Assembly: GCA_021808425.1 (NCBI GenBank)
Contig: JAKBBS010000071.1
Location: 1 to 15,229 of the forward strand
Source of the DNA: Actinomycetes bacterium
Lineage (GTDB): Bacteria; Actinomycetota; Acidimicrobiia; Acidimicrobiales; Palsa-688
Direction: 5' to 3'
Length of the DNA stretch: 15,229 nucleotides
Under the pieces are notes generated by a model, which was not told where the DNA came from, made no database searches, and saw only the letters and a program-made list of their open reading frames with translations. The first letter of the stretch is position 1, and every line of letters starts with the position of its first letter. Position numbers and translations under genes: made by a program. Of this stretch, positions 6,407-12,805 are shown piece after piece.

Positions 6407-7840
6407 TCAGGTGACGAGTTTGACGGCTCGGATGGCTTGGAGCATCGAGTTGAATTGCTCGGCCCACGGCCAGCGGGCGGGTAGGTGCAAGGTGAATCGA
6501 CGGGCGGAGTATGCGAGACGGCCGGGGATGGCCAGGTAGCGGCGTCGCAGGGTGTCGGTAGCGAGGTAGTTTTTGCGTTCCCCGGGGCGCCGGCGCTGTC
6601 TCGGCTGTCGTGGTGGCGCTGGCGGGACTGCGGTGTTGTGACCGGCGGGGGGTATTGTTGGGCGCTCGACGATGTCTATGCCGCCGATGCGGGCGGTTTG
6701 GCGGGCCAGGTTGTGGGCGATCACGTTCAATGCGAGCCACGCGGCGTTCGCTCCGAAGTGCCCGGAGGGTAGATGGTTGAGCCCGACGCCGTATTTGAGG
6801 TCTCTGATGGCGTTCTCCACGTTGGCGTGAGCCCGGTGCCAGCTGTCGAGGGCGATCGGGTCGCCAGGGCGGTCAGTGATAAAGCTGTGATAGGACCAGT
6901 TGGTTAGCAACGCCAGCTGGGAGCCGGGGGTGGGCCGCACCCGGCGCACGACTAGCCGGCAGGCGATACCGGGATCGGTCCTGGTTTTAAAAGCGTGCCA
7001 GTCGATAGCGGCCACCTCGGCGCCGTCCTCGATCCAGTAGGGGATCGGCTGCCATGCGTCGTCGGGGACGGTGGAGATCGCGGCGTGCACGTTGGGGTAC
7101 ATTTTCGCGGTTACAGACCAGCCGGCCCCGGCGGACCGACAAGACTGCACTACCGCTTTGGAATAGAACCCCGAATCGGCCCGCATGGCCAGCGGACCGG
7201 TCACTCCCGCTGCGCGTACCCTCTTGAACGCGCCGGTCAAAAACTGCGGCGCTCCCCGGCCGGTGTGCGAGTTCCCGCCCCGCAGCCGGGAGGCCACCAC
7301 CTGGCCGTCCCCGGCGATAGCGTAAAGAGGGTGGTAGCCGCGTACTTTGGTGTAACCGAAACGGCCGCCGCCGTGCTTTTTCGTGCCGTAGGTCTCGTGG
7401 ATGGAGCTGTCCATGTCGATAGTGAACGACCCGGCCAGGTCCCCGGGGCCGCCGCCGCCAGCCCACGCCCGGCGGAGCATCTCGGCGGCGACGACATCGA
7501 TCTGGCCGGCGTGAGGCCACGAGAAACTCCGCAGGAACGTGCCGATCGTCGAAGGCGCCCGCACCTCGTGGCCCAACACTACCGCCGTTGACCCGGCCCG
7601 CAGAACGTCGCAGTCGTCGATGCTGTCCGCCCCCGCCAAAACGGCGTGGATGACCGTCATCGCCTTGAGCCCCGCATTCGCCGCCCCGGGGGCGTCGCCC
7701 AGATCGACACGCTCGTCAAACAGGGCCTTCAAGCCCAGACGCTCGGCCAAAGCGGCCGGGGCGATCAGCCCGGCGTTAGCGACCAGACGCTCATCGTCGA
7801 AGGTCACCCCCACCCTGTCCAAACTGTGCGATACTCGCAT
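6407..7840 (-). CDS. IS1380-family transposase
   Basis: A 477-residue DDE transposase. The catalytic acids appear at D144 (FTIDMDSSIHETYG), D222 (MRADSGFYSKAVV) and E342 (HANVENAIRDLKYG), in the contexts expected of IS1380 proteins. The motifs WHRAHANVENAIRDLK and ALNVIAHNLARQ are typical of the C-terminal half. No internal stop or frameshift is seen, so the enzyme looks intact. The ATG at 7840 begins MRVSHSLDRVGVTFDDERLV, a normal N-terminus for the family. A structured leader lies just upstream. It would transpose its own IS through the 14-bp terminal repeats. Confidence 0.95.
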   Translation of the reverse strand: MRVSHSLDRVGVTFDDERLVANAGLIAPAALAERLGLKALFDERVDLGDAPGAANAGLKAMTVIHAVLAGADSIDDCDVLRAGSTAVVLGHEVRAPSTIGTFLRSFSWPHAGQIDVVAAEMLRRAWAGGGGPGDLAGSFTIDMDSSIHETYGTKKHGGGRFGYTKVRGYHPLYAIAGDGQVVASRLRGGNSHTGRGAPQFLTGAFKRVRAAGVTGPLAMRADSGFYSKAVVQSCRSAGAGWSVTAKMYPNVHAAISTVPDDAWQPIPYWIEDGAEVAAIDWHAFKTRTDPGIACRLVVRRVRPTPGSQLALLTNWSYHSFITDRPGDPIALDSWHRAHANVENAIRDLKYGVGLNHLPSGHFGANAAWLALNVIAHNLARQTARIGGIDIVERPTIPPAGHNTAVPPAPPRQPRQRRRPGERKNYLATDTLRRRYLAIPGRLAYSARRFTLHLPARWPWAEQFNSMLQAIRAVKLVT

Positions 7841-7847
7841 CTGAAAG

Positions 7848-7910
7848 GTGCCCTCCGATCCGGGTCATGATGTGGCCTCACTATCCACATTCTCCCAGGT
7901 CGGAGGGCCC
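7848..7910 (-). promoter_or_regulatory. Nested hairpins in the transposase leader
   Basis: CCCTCCGA (7851-7858) pairs with TCGGAGGG (7900-7907), extendable to 11 bp with one mismatch, and inside it ATGTGG pairs with CCACAT (7885-7890). The structure lies directly upstream of the transposase ATG on its transcript and inside the right IS end. It could limit transposase expression from outside transcription, as hairpins do in other IS. Confidence 0.5.
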
Positions 7911-7947
7911 ATTTCGCGGATGCTCACACCATCAACGCCCGAACAAT

Positions 7948-7961
7948 TCGGTGGATCCGGG
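7948..7961 (+). repeat. IS1380 right terminal inverted repeat
   Basis: TCGGTGGATCCGGG is the inverse complement of 6220-6233. It is the end upstream of the transposase. Confidence 0.85.
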
Positions 7962-8284
7962 TTTAGATTATCAGCAGCTCGTTGTGATGTCGCCCACGCT
8001 GCCAGCATGGCACAATGGGCAAACGCAGGTCGGGACCGAGCGCACTTCGAGCCCGCACGAGAATGGATGTCGTTCGACGCTTTCTAACGCTGCGCCTCGA
8101 GAGTATTTCGTTTTCGCTGCTACGTATCGTCCCGCTCATCGAGACATCGTTCGAAGCGAAGTGTTCTTGTAACGGTCGGGCGCCACTTTGCCTATCCAGG
8201 CGATGCTCCCCAGCGGAGCGGCCCAGACCGCTGGCAACGGGCATTCGTCACCGCCGGGCTCACGGATATGGGCCTCACGTTTGA
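7962..8284. other. No recognisable gene; possible decayed coding remnant
   Basis: Between the IS and the CYTH gene I find no convincing gene. One plus-strand frame with no start codon nearby reads protein-like over about 8181-8297 (DRWQRAFVTAGLTDMGLTF), perhaps the tail of a lost gene. I do not recognise it. Confidence 0.3.
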
Positions 8285-8828
8285 TTATGATGAAGGTCCA
8301 AGGTATTCGGCTAGAAGTTGGCGAAGCTGCTCGGTGGTGGTGAGCGCGAGGCTGCCACCGGAGAAGTGGTCGTCTTCAGTGACCTCGGCGATTCCCCCGA
8401 TCTCTGCCGTCAGTTGTTCGGAACACATGACCGGATCCTCGGTCTCAGCGAGCGTCAGCCCTGCGAGGGGCCCATGGAACTCGTCGATTGAAATTCGACA
8501 GCCGACGACGATGAGGTTGCGGCGGGTTTTCGAAAGCTCTGCCCCCGGGCAGCCGAGCAAGAAGCATGTATTCGTGAGCGTCGAGGTGGACGGTTGTGTG
8601 GGCGACGGCGAGCGGTGGTTGTCCCTCCAAACGGACCTTCTGGCCCAGCTTGCGCTTGGGCGGCTTCCCCGCCTCCTCTATCAGACGTAGGCGGAGTCTG
8701 GTGCCGTCGAGGTAACGGTCAAGGATGCGGCGTCCAGGAAGGTCGTAGACGGTACTTGGCAGCTCGGGGAGAAGGAATCTTCGTTCTTGTTCGACATGGG
8801 CGTATTTCATGCTGACGTCAAACGTCAC
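8285..8828 (-). pseudogene. CYTH-domain protein (triphosphate tunnel fold), frameshifted
   Basis: Two overlapping frames together give one CYTH protein of about 180 residues. The first (from 8828) carries the N-terminal VEQERRFLL strand, a variant of the ExExK metal/triphosphate motif, then DRYLDGTRLRLRLIEE and KLGQKVR, basic strands of the tunnel. At LARLPG the similarity moves to the other frame and continues GAELSKTRRNLIVVG, ISIDEFHGPLAGLTLAE and EVTEDDHFSGGSLA to a stop at 8285. The switch falls on a C5 run (8542-8546 on the plus strand): removing one C restores a single frame. CYTH enzymes hydrolyse or cyclise triphosphate compounds in the cytoplasm. It is either inactivated or carries a homopolymer sequencing error. 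The GTG at 8828 and the ATG at 8810 are both possible starts; neither has a good ribosome-binding site. Confidence 0.78.
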
Positions 8829-9062
8829 GTCATCATCTCGCCCTAGACGGCAGAATCGCAGCGACGAGCTAGATCCCAGCGTGATGTGAACATGTCATTC
8901 GGGAAGTCCCCTATGTTCGTCGGGCGTTGAGTTCGACCACCTATCACAGTACGCCGATACCAGCTCGCTTGTCATGGGGCCGACCAAGCGACGAGACTGC
9001 TGGCCGACGACGGGCGCTTCGCGCTACCGGCTAACGTGGAGATTTGGTTGTCGAGAGCGCTA
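8829..9062. other. Intergenic stretch without a recognised gene
   Basis: About 234 bp between the divergent CYTH and small-ORF/HAD genes. No RNA gene or strong repeat is visible. It presumably holds the promoter for the CYTH gene. Confidence 0.4.
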
Positions 9063-9068
9063 TAGCCT
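9063..9068 (+). promoter_or_regulatory. Possible -10 element for a leaderless transcript
   Basis: TAGCCT fits the actinobacterial TANNNT form; with the overlapping TATAGC (9061-9066) it predicts transcription starting at or next to the GTG at 9075. The -35 region is poor. Confidence 0.35.
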
Positions 9069-9074
9069 AGACAG

Positions 9075-9170
9075 GTGTCAACGATCGAGTCCGTGACTGA
9101 CGAATTAAGACCCGTCGCCGATGCCACAGCAGGCTTGCTGTTCGCTTCGCCGACTCTACTGACCGGATGA
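9075..9170 (+). CDS. Small 31-residue ORF, possibly leaderless, unknown
   Basis: A GTG at 9075 opens 31 codons ending at TGA 9168-9170, reading MSTIESVTDELRPVADATAG and then LLFASPTLLTG. It has no ribosome-binding site, but a TANNNT element ends 6 bases upstream, the arrangement of leaderless actinobacterial genes. It stops 38 bp before the HAD gene on the same strand, so it could be a leader peptide or a small partner of that gene. Composition looks protein-like, with an amphipathic first half. I recognise no family; it may be chance. Confidence 0.3.
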   Translation: MSTIESVTDELRPVADATAGLLFASPTLLTG

Positions 9171-9208
9171 TCGCCGGTTCTGCGGCGTAGGTCATCGGAA
9201 CTAGCAAC

Positions 9209-9922
9209 GTGCAGACAGCTGTATTTGACGGCGATGACACCCTATGGGAGACGGAACGTCTATACGACGATGCGCGTCGAGCGGCTCGCTCGGTTGTCGA
9301 GGAGTCGGGTTTATCCGGGAACCTCTGGGAGCAGCGTCAGCGACTCATCGACGTCGAAAACGTCCGCATTTTCGGCTTCTCGCCCCAACGGTTCCCAATA
9401 TCGTGCGCTCAGGCTTACGAGGTCATCGGCACCGGGGCTGGGGTCAAGCTCGATGATGCAGTAGGCGAGGCGGTGTACGAAGCGGCTGCCTCAGTTTTCG
9501 CCAGTCCAGCGCCGCTCGTTGACGGGGCCGAAGAGATTCTGAGAAGTTTGGCGAGCGATTGGCGCCTGATCTTGCTTACAAAGGGTGCCATGGAGGTGCA
9601 GGGCCGTCGCATCGACGATAGCGGTCTCGCTGACTACTTCACTGAGTTGCGGATCGTGGACAGGAAGAACGAAGAGGTGTGGAGCAAAATCATTGAAGAG
9701 TTCGCCATCGAACCGGAAGCGTCGTGGTCGGTCGGCAACAGCTTTCATTCCGACATCCAGCCCGCTGTCTCGTGTGGACTCTCGGCTATCTGGATTCCGG
9801 CCTACGTATGGGAACATGAACACGAACAGGCCGACGTAGTTCTTCCTGAACGCACCGCACGGCTGTCATCGCTTCGAGAGGTGCCTGCCTTTCTCGACAG
9901 TCAAGAATGGTCAGAACGGTGA
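9209..9922 (+). CDS. HAD-superfamily hydrolase (phosphatase-like)
   Basis: A 237-residue cytoplasmic protein. Motif I is VFDGDDTLW with nucleophile D7 and acid/base D9; an inserted helical cap follows (about 15-100); motif II is LLTKG with T124; motif III is probably K153 or K160; motif IV is VGNSFHSDI with D182 for magnesium. All catalytic motifs are present, so phosphatase activity on a small phosphorylated compound is expected, substrate unknown. The GTG at 9209 is the first start in the frame; its ribosome-binding site is weak, consistent with expression through the small upstream ORF. The 3' end overlaps the membrane GAF gene by 16 bp, so the two are likely translationally coupled and may act together. 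Confidence 0.9.
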   Translation: MQTAVFDGDDTLWETERLYDDARRAARSVVEESGLSGNLWEQRQRLIDVENVRIFGFSPQRFPISCAQAYEVIGTGAGVKLDDAVGEAVYEAAASVFASPAPLVDGAEEILRSLASDWRLILLTKGAMEVQGRRIDDSGLADYFTELRIVDRKNEEVWSKIIEEFAIEPEASWSVGNSFHSDIQPAVSCGLSAIWIPAYVWEHEHEQADVVLPERTARLSSLREVPAFLDSQEWSER

Positions 9923-10644
9923 GGTTCTGGTGGAACCGCAGGAGCCGTAGAACTCAGCGGCTGGTAGCTCTTAGCGCAGCGCTCGCGCTGGTCGCTGTGC
10001 CAACTATCTGGACGATTTTCCCATGGCTGGCCCAGATCTGGATCCTCTGGCGCACGCTCGTGCTCGCTGCGTGGGGATTCGCAGCTGGGCTCATCGTCTA
10101 TACGAGCGACCGGCAGGGTCGCCAGCTGGACGAGATGATGGGTGAGCTAGAGCGCCATCGACGGAAAGACAGGAAGAAGGCGGGCGACGTCGCGATCGGG
10201 CTCCTTCTTCAGGGCTCTGTACTGAGATCCCATGACCTAAGTCTTGACGTATACCTGCCGACCGGTAACGAAAAAGTCCGGGTGGAATACAGCAGTAGAG
10301 TCCCTCTCGAACCGGTGGAATGGACTTTACCCACGGGGGCGACGGGACTAGCGTTCGCCAGCGGCAGACGTGTGTACGCGTCGGGGGAAAGCGCCCGGGA
10401 CGAGACCTACCTGCTCACGGAAAAAGAGCAAGCGGAGGCGGCCAACCTAGAGGTGGTCGCCGCCCTGCCGATCCGAAATGAGGCACTACGGACAATCGGG
10501 GTGCTCAGCGCTTACGGCGACAGCAACGACAGCTGGATCGATACTCCTGAGGGGCGGGCCGAGCATGAGGCTCTTGCCGCATCGATTGCCCGATTATTCA
10601 TCGACGTATGCGGGCTTGCGACAGACGATGTCACAGCACCATAG
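9907..10644 (+). CDS. Two-helix membrane protein with cytoplasmic GAF-like domain
   Basis: A 245-residue protein. A basic N-terminus (residues 1-18) precedes two hydrophobic helices (about 19-38 and 46-65) forming a hairpin, then a charged, coiled-coil-prone linker (about 68-93, DRQGRQLDEMMGELERHRRK) and a GAF-like domain (about 95-240). In the latter, DLSLDVYLPTGNEKVRVEYS, TGATGLAFASGRRVYASGES and EVVAALPIRNEALRTIGVLS match the strand order of a GAF fold that binds small molecules. There is no kinase, cyclase or nuclease domain, so it looks like a membrane-anchored sensor without an attached output. The ATG at 9907 lies inside the end of the HAD gene; a 16-bp overlap supports coupling. GAF assignment is by pattern, and the ligand is unknown. 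Confidence 0.78.
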   Translation: MVRTVRFWWNRRSRRTQRLVALSAALALVAVPTIWTIFPWLAQIWILWRTLVLAAWGFAAGLIVYTSDRQGRQLDEMMGELERHRRKDRKKAGDVAIGLLLQGSVLRSHDLSLDVYLPTGNEKVRVEYSSRVPLEPVEWTLPTGATGLAFASGRRVYASGESARDETYLLTEKEQAEAANLEVVAALPIRNEALRTIGVLSAYGDSNDSWIDTPEGRAEHEALAASIARLFIDVCGLATDDVTAP

Positions 10645-10645
10645 A

Positions 10646-10651
10646 TATACT
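10646..10651 (+). promoter_or_regulatory. -10 element TATACT before the 47-aa gene
   Basis: A near-consensus TATACT begins one base after the GAF gene's TAG stop (10642-10644) and ends 6 bases before the ATG at 10658, predicting a leaderless transcript. A TTGCGA at 10616-10621 is too far (24 bp) to be its -35. Confidence 0.5.
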
Positions 10652-10657
10652 GCCGCT

Positions 10658-10801
10658 ATGACCGCTGCGGCCGCCGCCCCACAGACTCGTTACCAAACCG
10701 AGGATATTACGCGGGAACAGATCGAGCGCAGCCTTGACGTTGTGCTCGCCCGTCTTACCGGGCGCCAAGCTCCCCGGGAAGACTCCGACGGGGGTCGCTA
10801 G
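10658..10801 (+). CDS. Small 47-residue protein, unknown, probably leaderless
   Basis: The ATG at 10658 follows the GAF gene by 13 bp and opens 47 codons ending in TAG at 10799-10801. The product begins with an Ala-rich stretch (MTAAAAAPQTRYQTED), followed by an amphipathic helix ITREQIERSLDVVLARLTGR and a polar tail. It has no ribosome-binding site, but the TATACT element is placed for leaderless transcription, so it can be made independently of the HAD-GAF pair. The helix is reminiscent of small antitoxin or regulatory proteins, but I recognise no family. Its consistent position after the HAD-GAF pair could be tested in other genomes. Confidence 0.55.
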   Translation: MTAAAAAPQTRYQTEDITREQIERSLDVVLARLTGRQAPREDSDGGR

Positions 10802-10808
10802 CACCCCC
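10790..10808 (+). terminator. Hairpin at the stop of the 47-aa gene
   Basis: GGGGGT (10790-10795) pairs with ACCCCC (10803-10808) around a 7-base loop holding the stop codon. No T-run follows; weak as a terminator, and part of it lies in dispersed repeat copy B. Confidence 0.3.
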
Positions 10809-10825
10809 AAGCTTTGGCGAGACGG
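10800..10825 (+). repeat. Dispersed repeat, copy B
   Basis: Matches 4999-5023 at 23 positions with two mismatches and one gap. The preceding GTCGCTAG (10794-10801) is also shared with the left locus, where it is 28 bp further away. Confidence 0.65.
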
Positions 10826-11152
10826 GTTCTTTAGCGAGGCGCGCCTCCCTCAACCGGTGAAGGCGTAACACGGCGGATCCACACCCCACCGAGGAAGGTG
10901 GCCAACGTGTGTCACCGCAGTCGTTGGTGACTGCTATGCGAAGAGTCCGAACCTAATCAGACTGGGATCCAGATGTGCTCCGATAGATCGCTGGGTGGGG
11001 CAGATCGAAATATTTCAGTGACGCCAGTGTCTAGTTTTTTGTCTAGAACTGGTGTGTAACAGTCACGACTGGAGCGTAGCGGACTGAATGGACACCCCAT
11101 GTGAGCAGGTAAAACCTGTTTACAACCCACCCGGCGAAGTGGTTCGAAGGCT
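10826..11152. other. Non-coding right end of element 1
   Basis: About 330 bp without a gene I can support. It contains the GTCTAG pair at 11029-11046 and a small inverted repeat CAGGT-AAA-ACCTG (11106-11118), then leads into the attachment repeat. This is what the end of an integrated element usually holds. Confidence 0.5.
11024..11052. promoter_or_regulatory. GTCTAG pair near the right end of element 1 (probable arm sites)
   Basis: GTCTAG at 11029-11034 and 11041-11046 flank a T6 spacer, 12 bp apart, with CCAGT (11024-11028) and ACTGG (11048-11052) outside. The block resembles 3951-3973 closely (GTGTCTAGT, then TTTGTCTAGAA). It lies 107 bp inside the attachment repeat. Confidence 0.55.
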
Positions 11153-11195
11153 CTCGTAATGCGTAGGTCAGGAGTTCGATTCTCCTCTCGGGCTC
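11153..11195 (+). repeat. Attachment-site repeat, copy 2 (orphan tRNA-Thr 3' half)
   Basis: Identical over 43 bases to 3881-3923. The 5' half of a tRNA is absent upstream, so this is not a functional tRNA. It is both the right boundary of element 1 and the integrase-side boundary of element 2. Confidence 0.9.
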
Positions 11196-11251
11196 CATAT
11201 CACCGCAGGTCAGGAGGGTGATCGGGTCGATGTCTCACTCTCCCAGTTACC

Positions 11252-11275
11252 TTGTCCCAACAGTTGTCCCAACAA
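11252..11275. promoter_or_regulatory. Paired TTGTCCCAAC repeats (probable arm sites of element 2)
   Basis: TTGTCCCAAC occurs at 11252-11261 and 11264-11273, 12 bp apart, between the attachment repeat and the integrase start. Each unit with its preceding G is partly palindromic (GTTG/CAAC). Position and spacing copy the GTCTAG pair of element 1. A frame can be read through it into the integrase, but the better start is downstream. Confidence 0.55.
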
Positions 11276-11302
11276 GGGGGCTGCTGGGGAGGAGGAAGTG
11301 GG

Positions 11303-12490
11303 ATGGCGGGGAGCCTTCGGCCGCGGCTGGATCGGGGGGCGGATGCCTGGGAGCTGCGGGTGTACCTGGGCCGGGACGCCGCCGGCAAGGTGCGCCAGTG
11401 CAGCGTCCTGTTCCGGGGACCCAAGCGAGCTGCCGAGAGGGAGCTGGCCCGGCTGGTGGCCGAGCAGGACCGGGCGCCGGCCGTCGTTCCTGACAACAGG
11501 GTCCCCGAGGACGCCGCTCGGGAGTGGGGTCCGGCGACGACCGTCAATGACGCTATCGAGGCTTGGCAGGCCAACGGTTGGGATGACCTCTCGCCGAGCA
11601 CGGCACGGCGCTACGAGGGCGTGTGGAGGGTCAACATCCGTGACTCGATCGGCCGGCGCCGGATCGCCGGCCTCGGCCCCTATGAGGTGGAGCGCTATTT
11701 CCGGGAGCTGAAGACGGCGGGGCTGTCCCAGGCGTCGGTCCGCTACGTCCGTGCCGTGCTGCATCGGGCCTGCCGGCTGGCCCGCAAGTGGAGCGACAAC
11801 ACGCTCCCGAACCCGATCACCGACACCGAGCTGCCCGAGTGGTCCCTGGCCGAGAAGGGGCCAGCCGTGCGCTCGCCGAGCGCGGATGAGGTCCGCCTCC
11901 TCCTTGCCGCAGCGGGTGACGACCGTGACCCGAGGGTGCCGGCGTTCGTGCGGCTGGTGGCCGCCACCGGCATGCGACGCGGGGAGGCGTGCGCGCTGCG
12001 CTGGGATGACGTCGACTGGGAGGGCTCGGCCATCCGGATCGACGAGGCTCTGGTGACCTACACCGGCGGCGTGACGGTCCGTGGACCCAAGACCCGGGCC
12101 AGTGTTCGCGGGATCGCCGTGGACGGGCCCACCATCGACCAGCTCCGTCGCCTTCGTGACTACCAGCTCGAGTTGGCCGTCGCGTCGGGAGTGGAGGTGG
12201 GGGGCGACTCGTTCGTGTTCTCCTACGAGCCCGGCGGCCAGGTCCCTCCTTATCCCGACACCCTCAGCCACGCCTTCTCGGCCCTGCGGGACCGGGCGGG
12301 CGTTGCCTCCGACGTCCACCTGCATTCGCTCCGACACTTCCAGTCGACCGAGCTGGATCGGGTGATCAGCGAGTCTCAGAAGCAGGCACGCCTGGGTTGG
12401 TCGACGGTGCACATGGCCCGCCATTACACCGGTGCGGTGTCGGCCGAGGACCGGCGAGCCGCGGAGCACATGGGCTCCCTCCTCGGCTGA
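11303..12490 (+). CDS. Tyrosine-recombinase integrase
   Basis: A 395-residue site-specific integrase. Domains in order: N-terminal arm-binding domain (about residues 10-55, WELRVYLGRDAAGKVRQCSV and GPKRAAERELARLV), SAM-like core-binding domain (about 80-180, TVNDAIEAWQANGWDDLSPS), and catalytic domain (about 190-385). Catalytic residues: R225 (TGMRRGEACALRWDDVDW), K263 (RGPKTRASVRG), H341 and R344 (LHSLRHF), W in place of the usual second His (LGWSTVHMARHY), and nucleophile Y375. All are intact. The ATG at 11303 has an excellent GGAGGAAG site at 11289-11296; starts further up would cover the TTGTCCCAAC repeats. It lies 108 bp from the tRNA-derived repeat, so tRNA-Thr is its likely target. Confidence 0.96.
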   Translation: MAGSLRPRLDRGADAWELRVYLGRDAAGKVRQCSVLFRGPKRAAERELARLVAEQDRAPAVVPDNRVPEDAAREWGPATTVNDAIEAWQANGWDDLSPSTARRYEGVWRVNIRDSIGRRRIAGLGPYEVERYFRELKTAGLSQASVRYVRAVLHRACRLARKWSDNTLPNPITDTELPEWSLAEKGPAVRSPSADEVRLLLAAAGDDRDPRVPAFVRLVAATGMRRGEACALRWDDVDWEGSAIRIDEALVTYTGGVTVRGPKTRASVRGIAVDGPTIDQLRRLRDYQLELAVASGVEVGGDSFVFSYEPGGQVPPYPDTLSHAFSALRDRAGVASDVHLHSLRHFQSTELDRVISESQKQARLGWSTVHMARHYTGAVSAEDRRAAEHMGSLLG

Positions 12491-12552
12491 CACGCGGGCG
12501 CCTGCAACGGGACCGTGGACCGGGGTGGCGCCACGCTGCGCAGGCCCGGCGG

Positions 12553-12805
12553 TCACCCCGGCGCCACCTGCTGCGCGCTTGCGGGCAGTGAGGCTCTCGG
12601 CGCTCTGGCGTAGGGGCCGACGTCTCCGTCGAGGAGTCGCTCGACGGCCCGGCGGGGGATCCGCAAGCGCCCGTTGATCGTGAATACCGGCAGCGGCAGG
12701 TCGCACCGGTCGATGGCCCGGTAGATCGACGACCGGCTTTGGCCCAGGAGCGCGACGGCGTCCTCGACGCTGAGGAGCGGCTTGGTACTTCGGCCCCCCG
12801 GTCAC
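12553..12805 (-). pseudogene. Excisionase-like HTH protein, frameshifted near the start
   Basis: A minus-strand frame reads KPLLSVEDAVALLGQSRSSI, then YRAIDRCDLPLPVFTINGRL and RIPRRAVERLLDGD, a typical MerR-like winged-helix DNA-binding domain of excisionases, ending at 12553. This frame has no start codon: a TGA lies 8 codons before KPLL. A GTG at 12805 is one base out of frame; removing one base from the C6 run at 12794-12799 (plus strand) would join it to give MTGGRSTKPLLSVEDAV, a normal-looking start for an 83-84-residue protein. So the gene is broken, or the sequence has a homopolymer error. It faces the integrase tail to tail with a 62-bp gap and would control excision of element 2. Confidence 0.75.

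Larger units (their letters stand above)
6220..7961 (-). mobile_element. IS1380-family insertion sequence, about 1.74 kb, complete
   Basis: The element is bounded by terminal inverted repeats CCCGGATCCACCGA (6220-6233) and TCGGTGGATCCGGG (7948-7961), a perfect 14-bp match with partial identity beyond. It contains one full-length transposase gene on the minus strand. Both flanks contain TTA next to the ends (6216-6218 and 7963-7965) but no perfect 4-5 bp target duplication, so the exact outer bases could shift by one. Assignment to IS1380 rests on the transposase. It inserted between the nuclease gene and the CYTH gene without visibly breaking a gene. Confidence 0.85.

Noticed and set aside
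6211..7970. Perfect target-site duplication of the IS
   Set aside because: Only TTA is shared next to the ends; no exact 4-5 bp repeat can be shown, so it is not listed as a feature.
7962..8284. Several 60-100 codon frames on both strands between the IS and CYTH genes
   Set aside because: No start signals, no family resemblance and mutual overlap; at most a decayed gene tail around 8181-8297.
11106..11118. CAGGT-AAA-ACCTG hairpin near the right attachment repeat
   Set aside because: Only 5 bp of stem; too short to call beyond a mention as possible integrase-site structure.
11153..11195. Second tRNA gene
   Set aside because: Only the 3' half from the anticodon loop is present; acceptor 5' strand and D arm are missing.
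11210..12805. A 531-codon open frame on the minus strand opposite the integrase
   Set aside because: It lies antisense to a clearly conserved integrase and has Arg/Pro/Gly-rich, domain-free composition; it is a product of GC-rich codon use. Only the 12553-12805 excisionase part is real, in a different frame.
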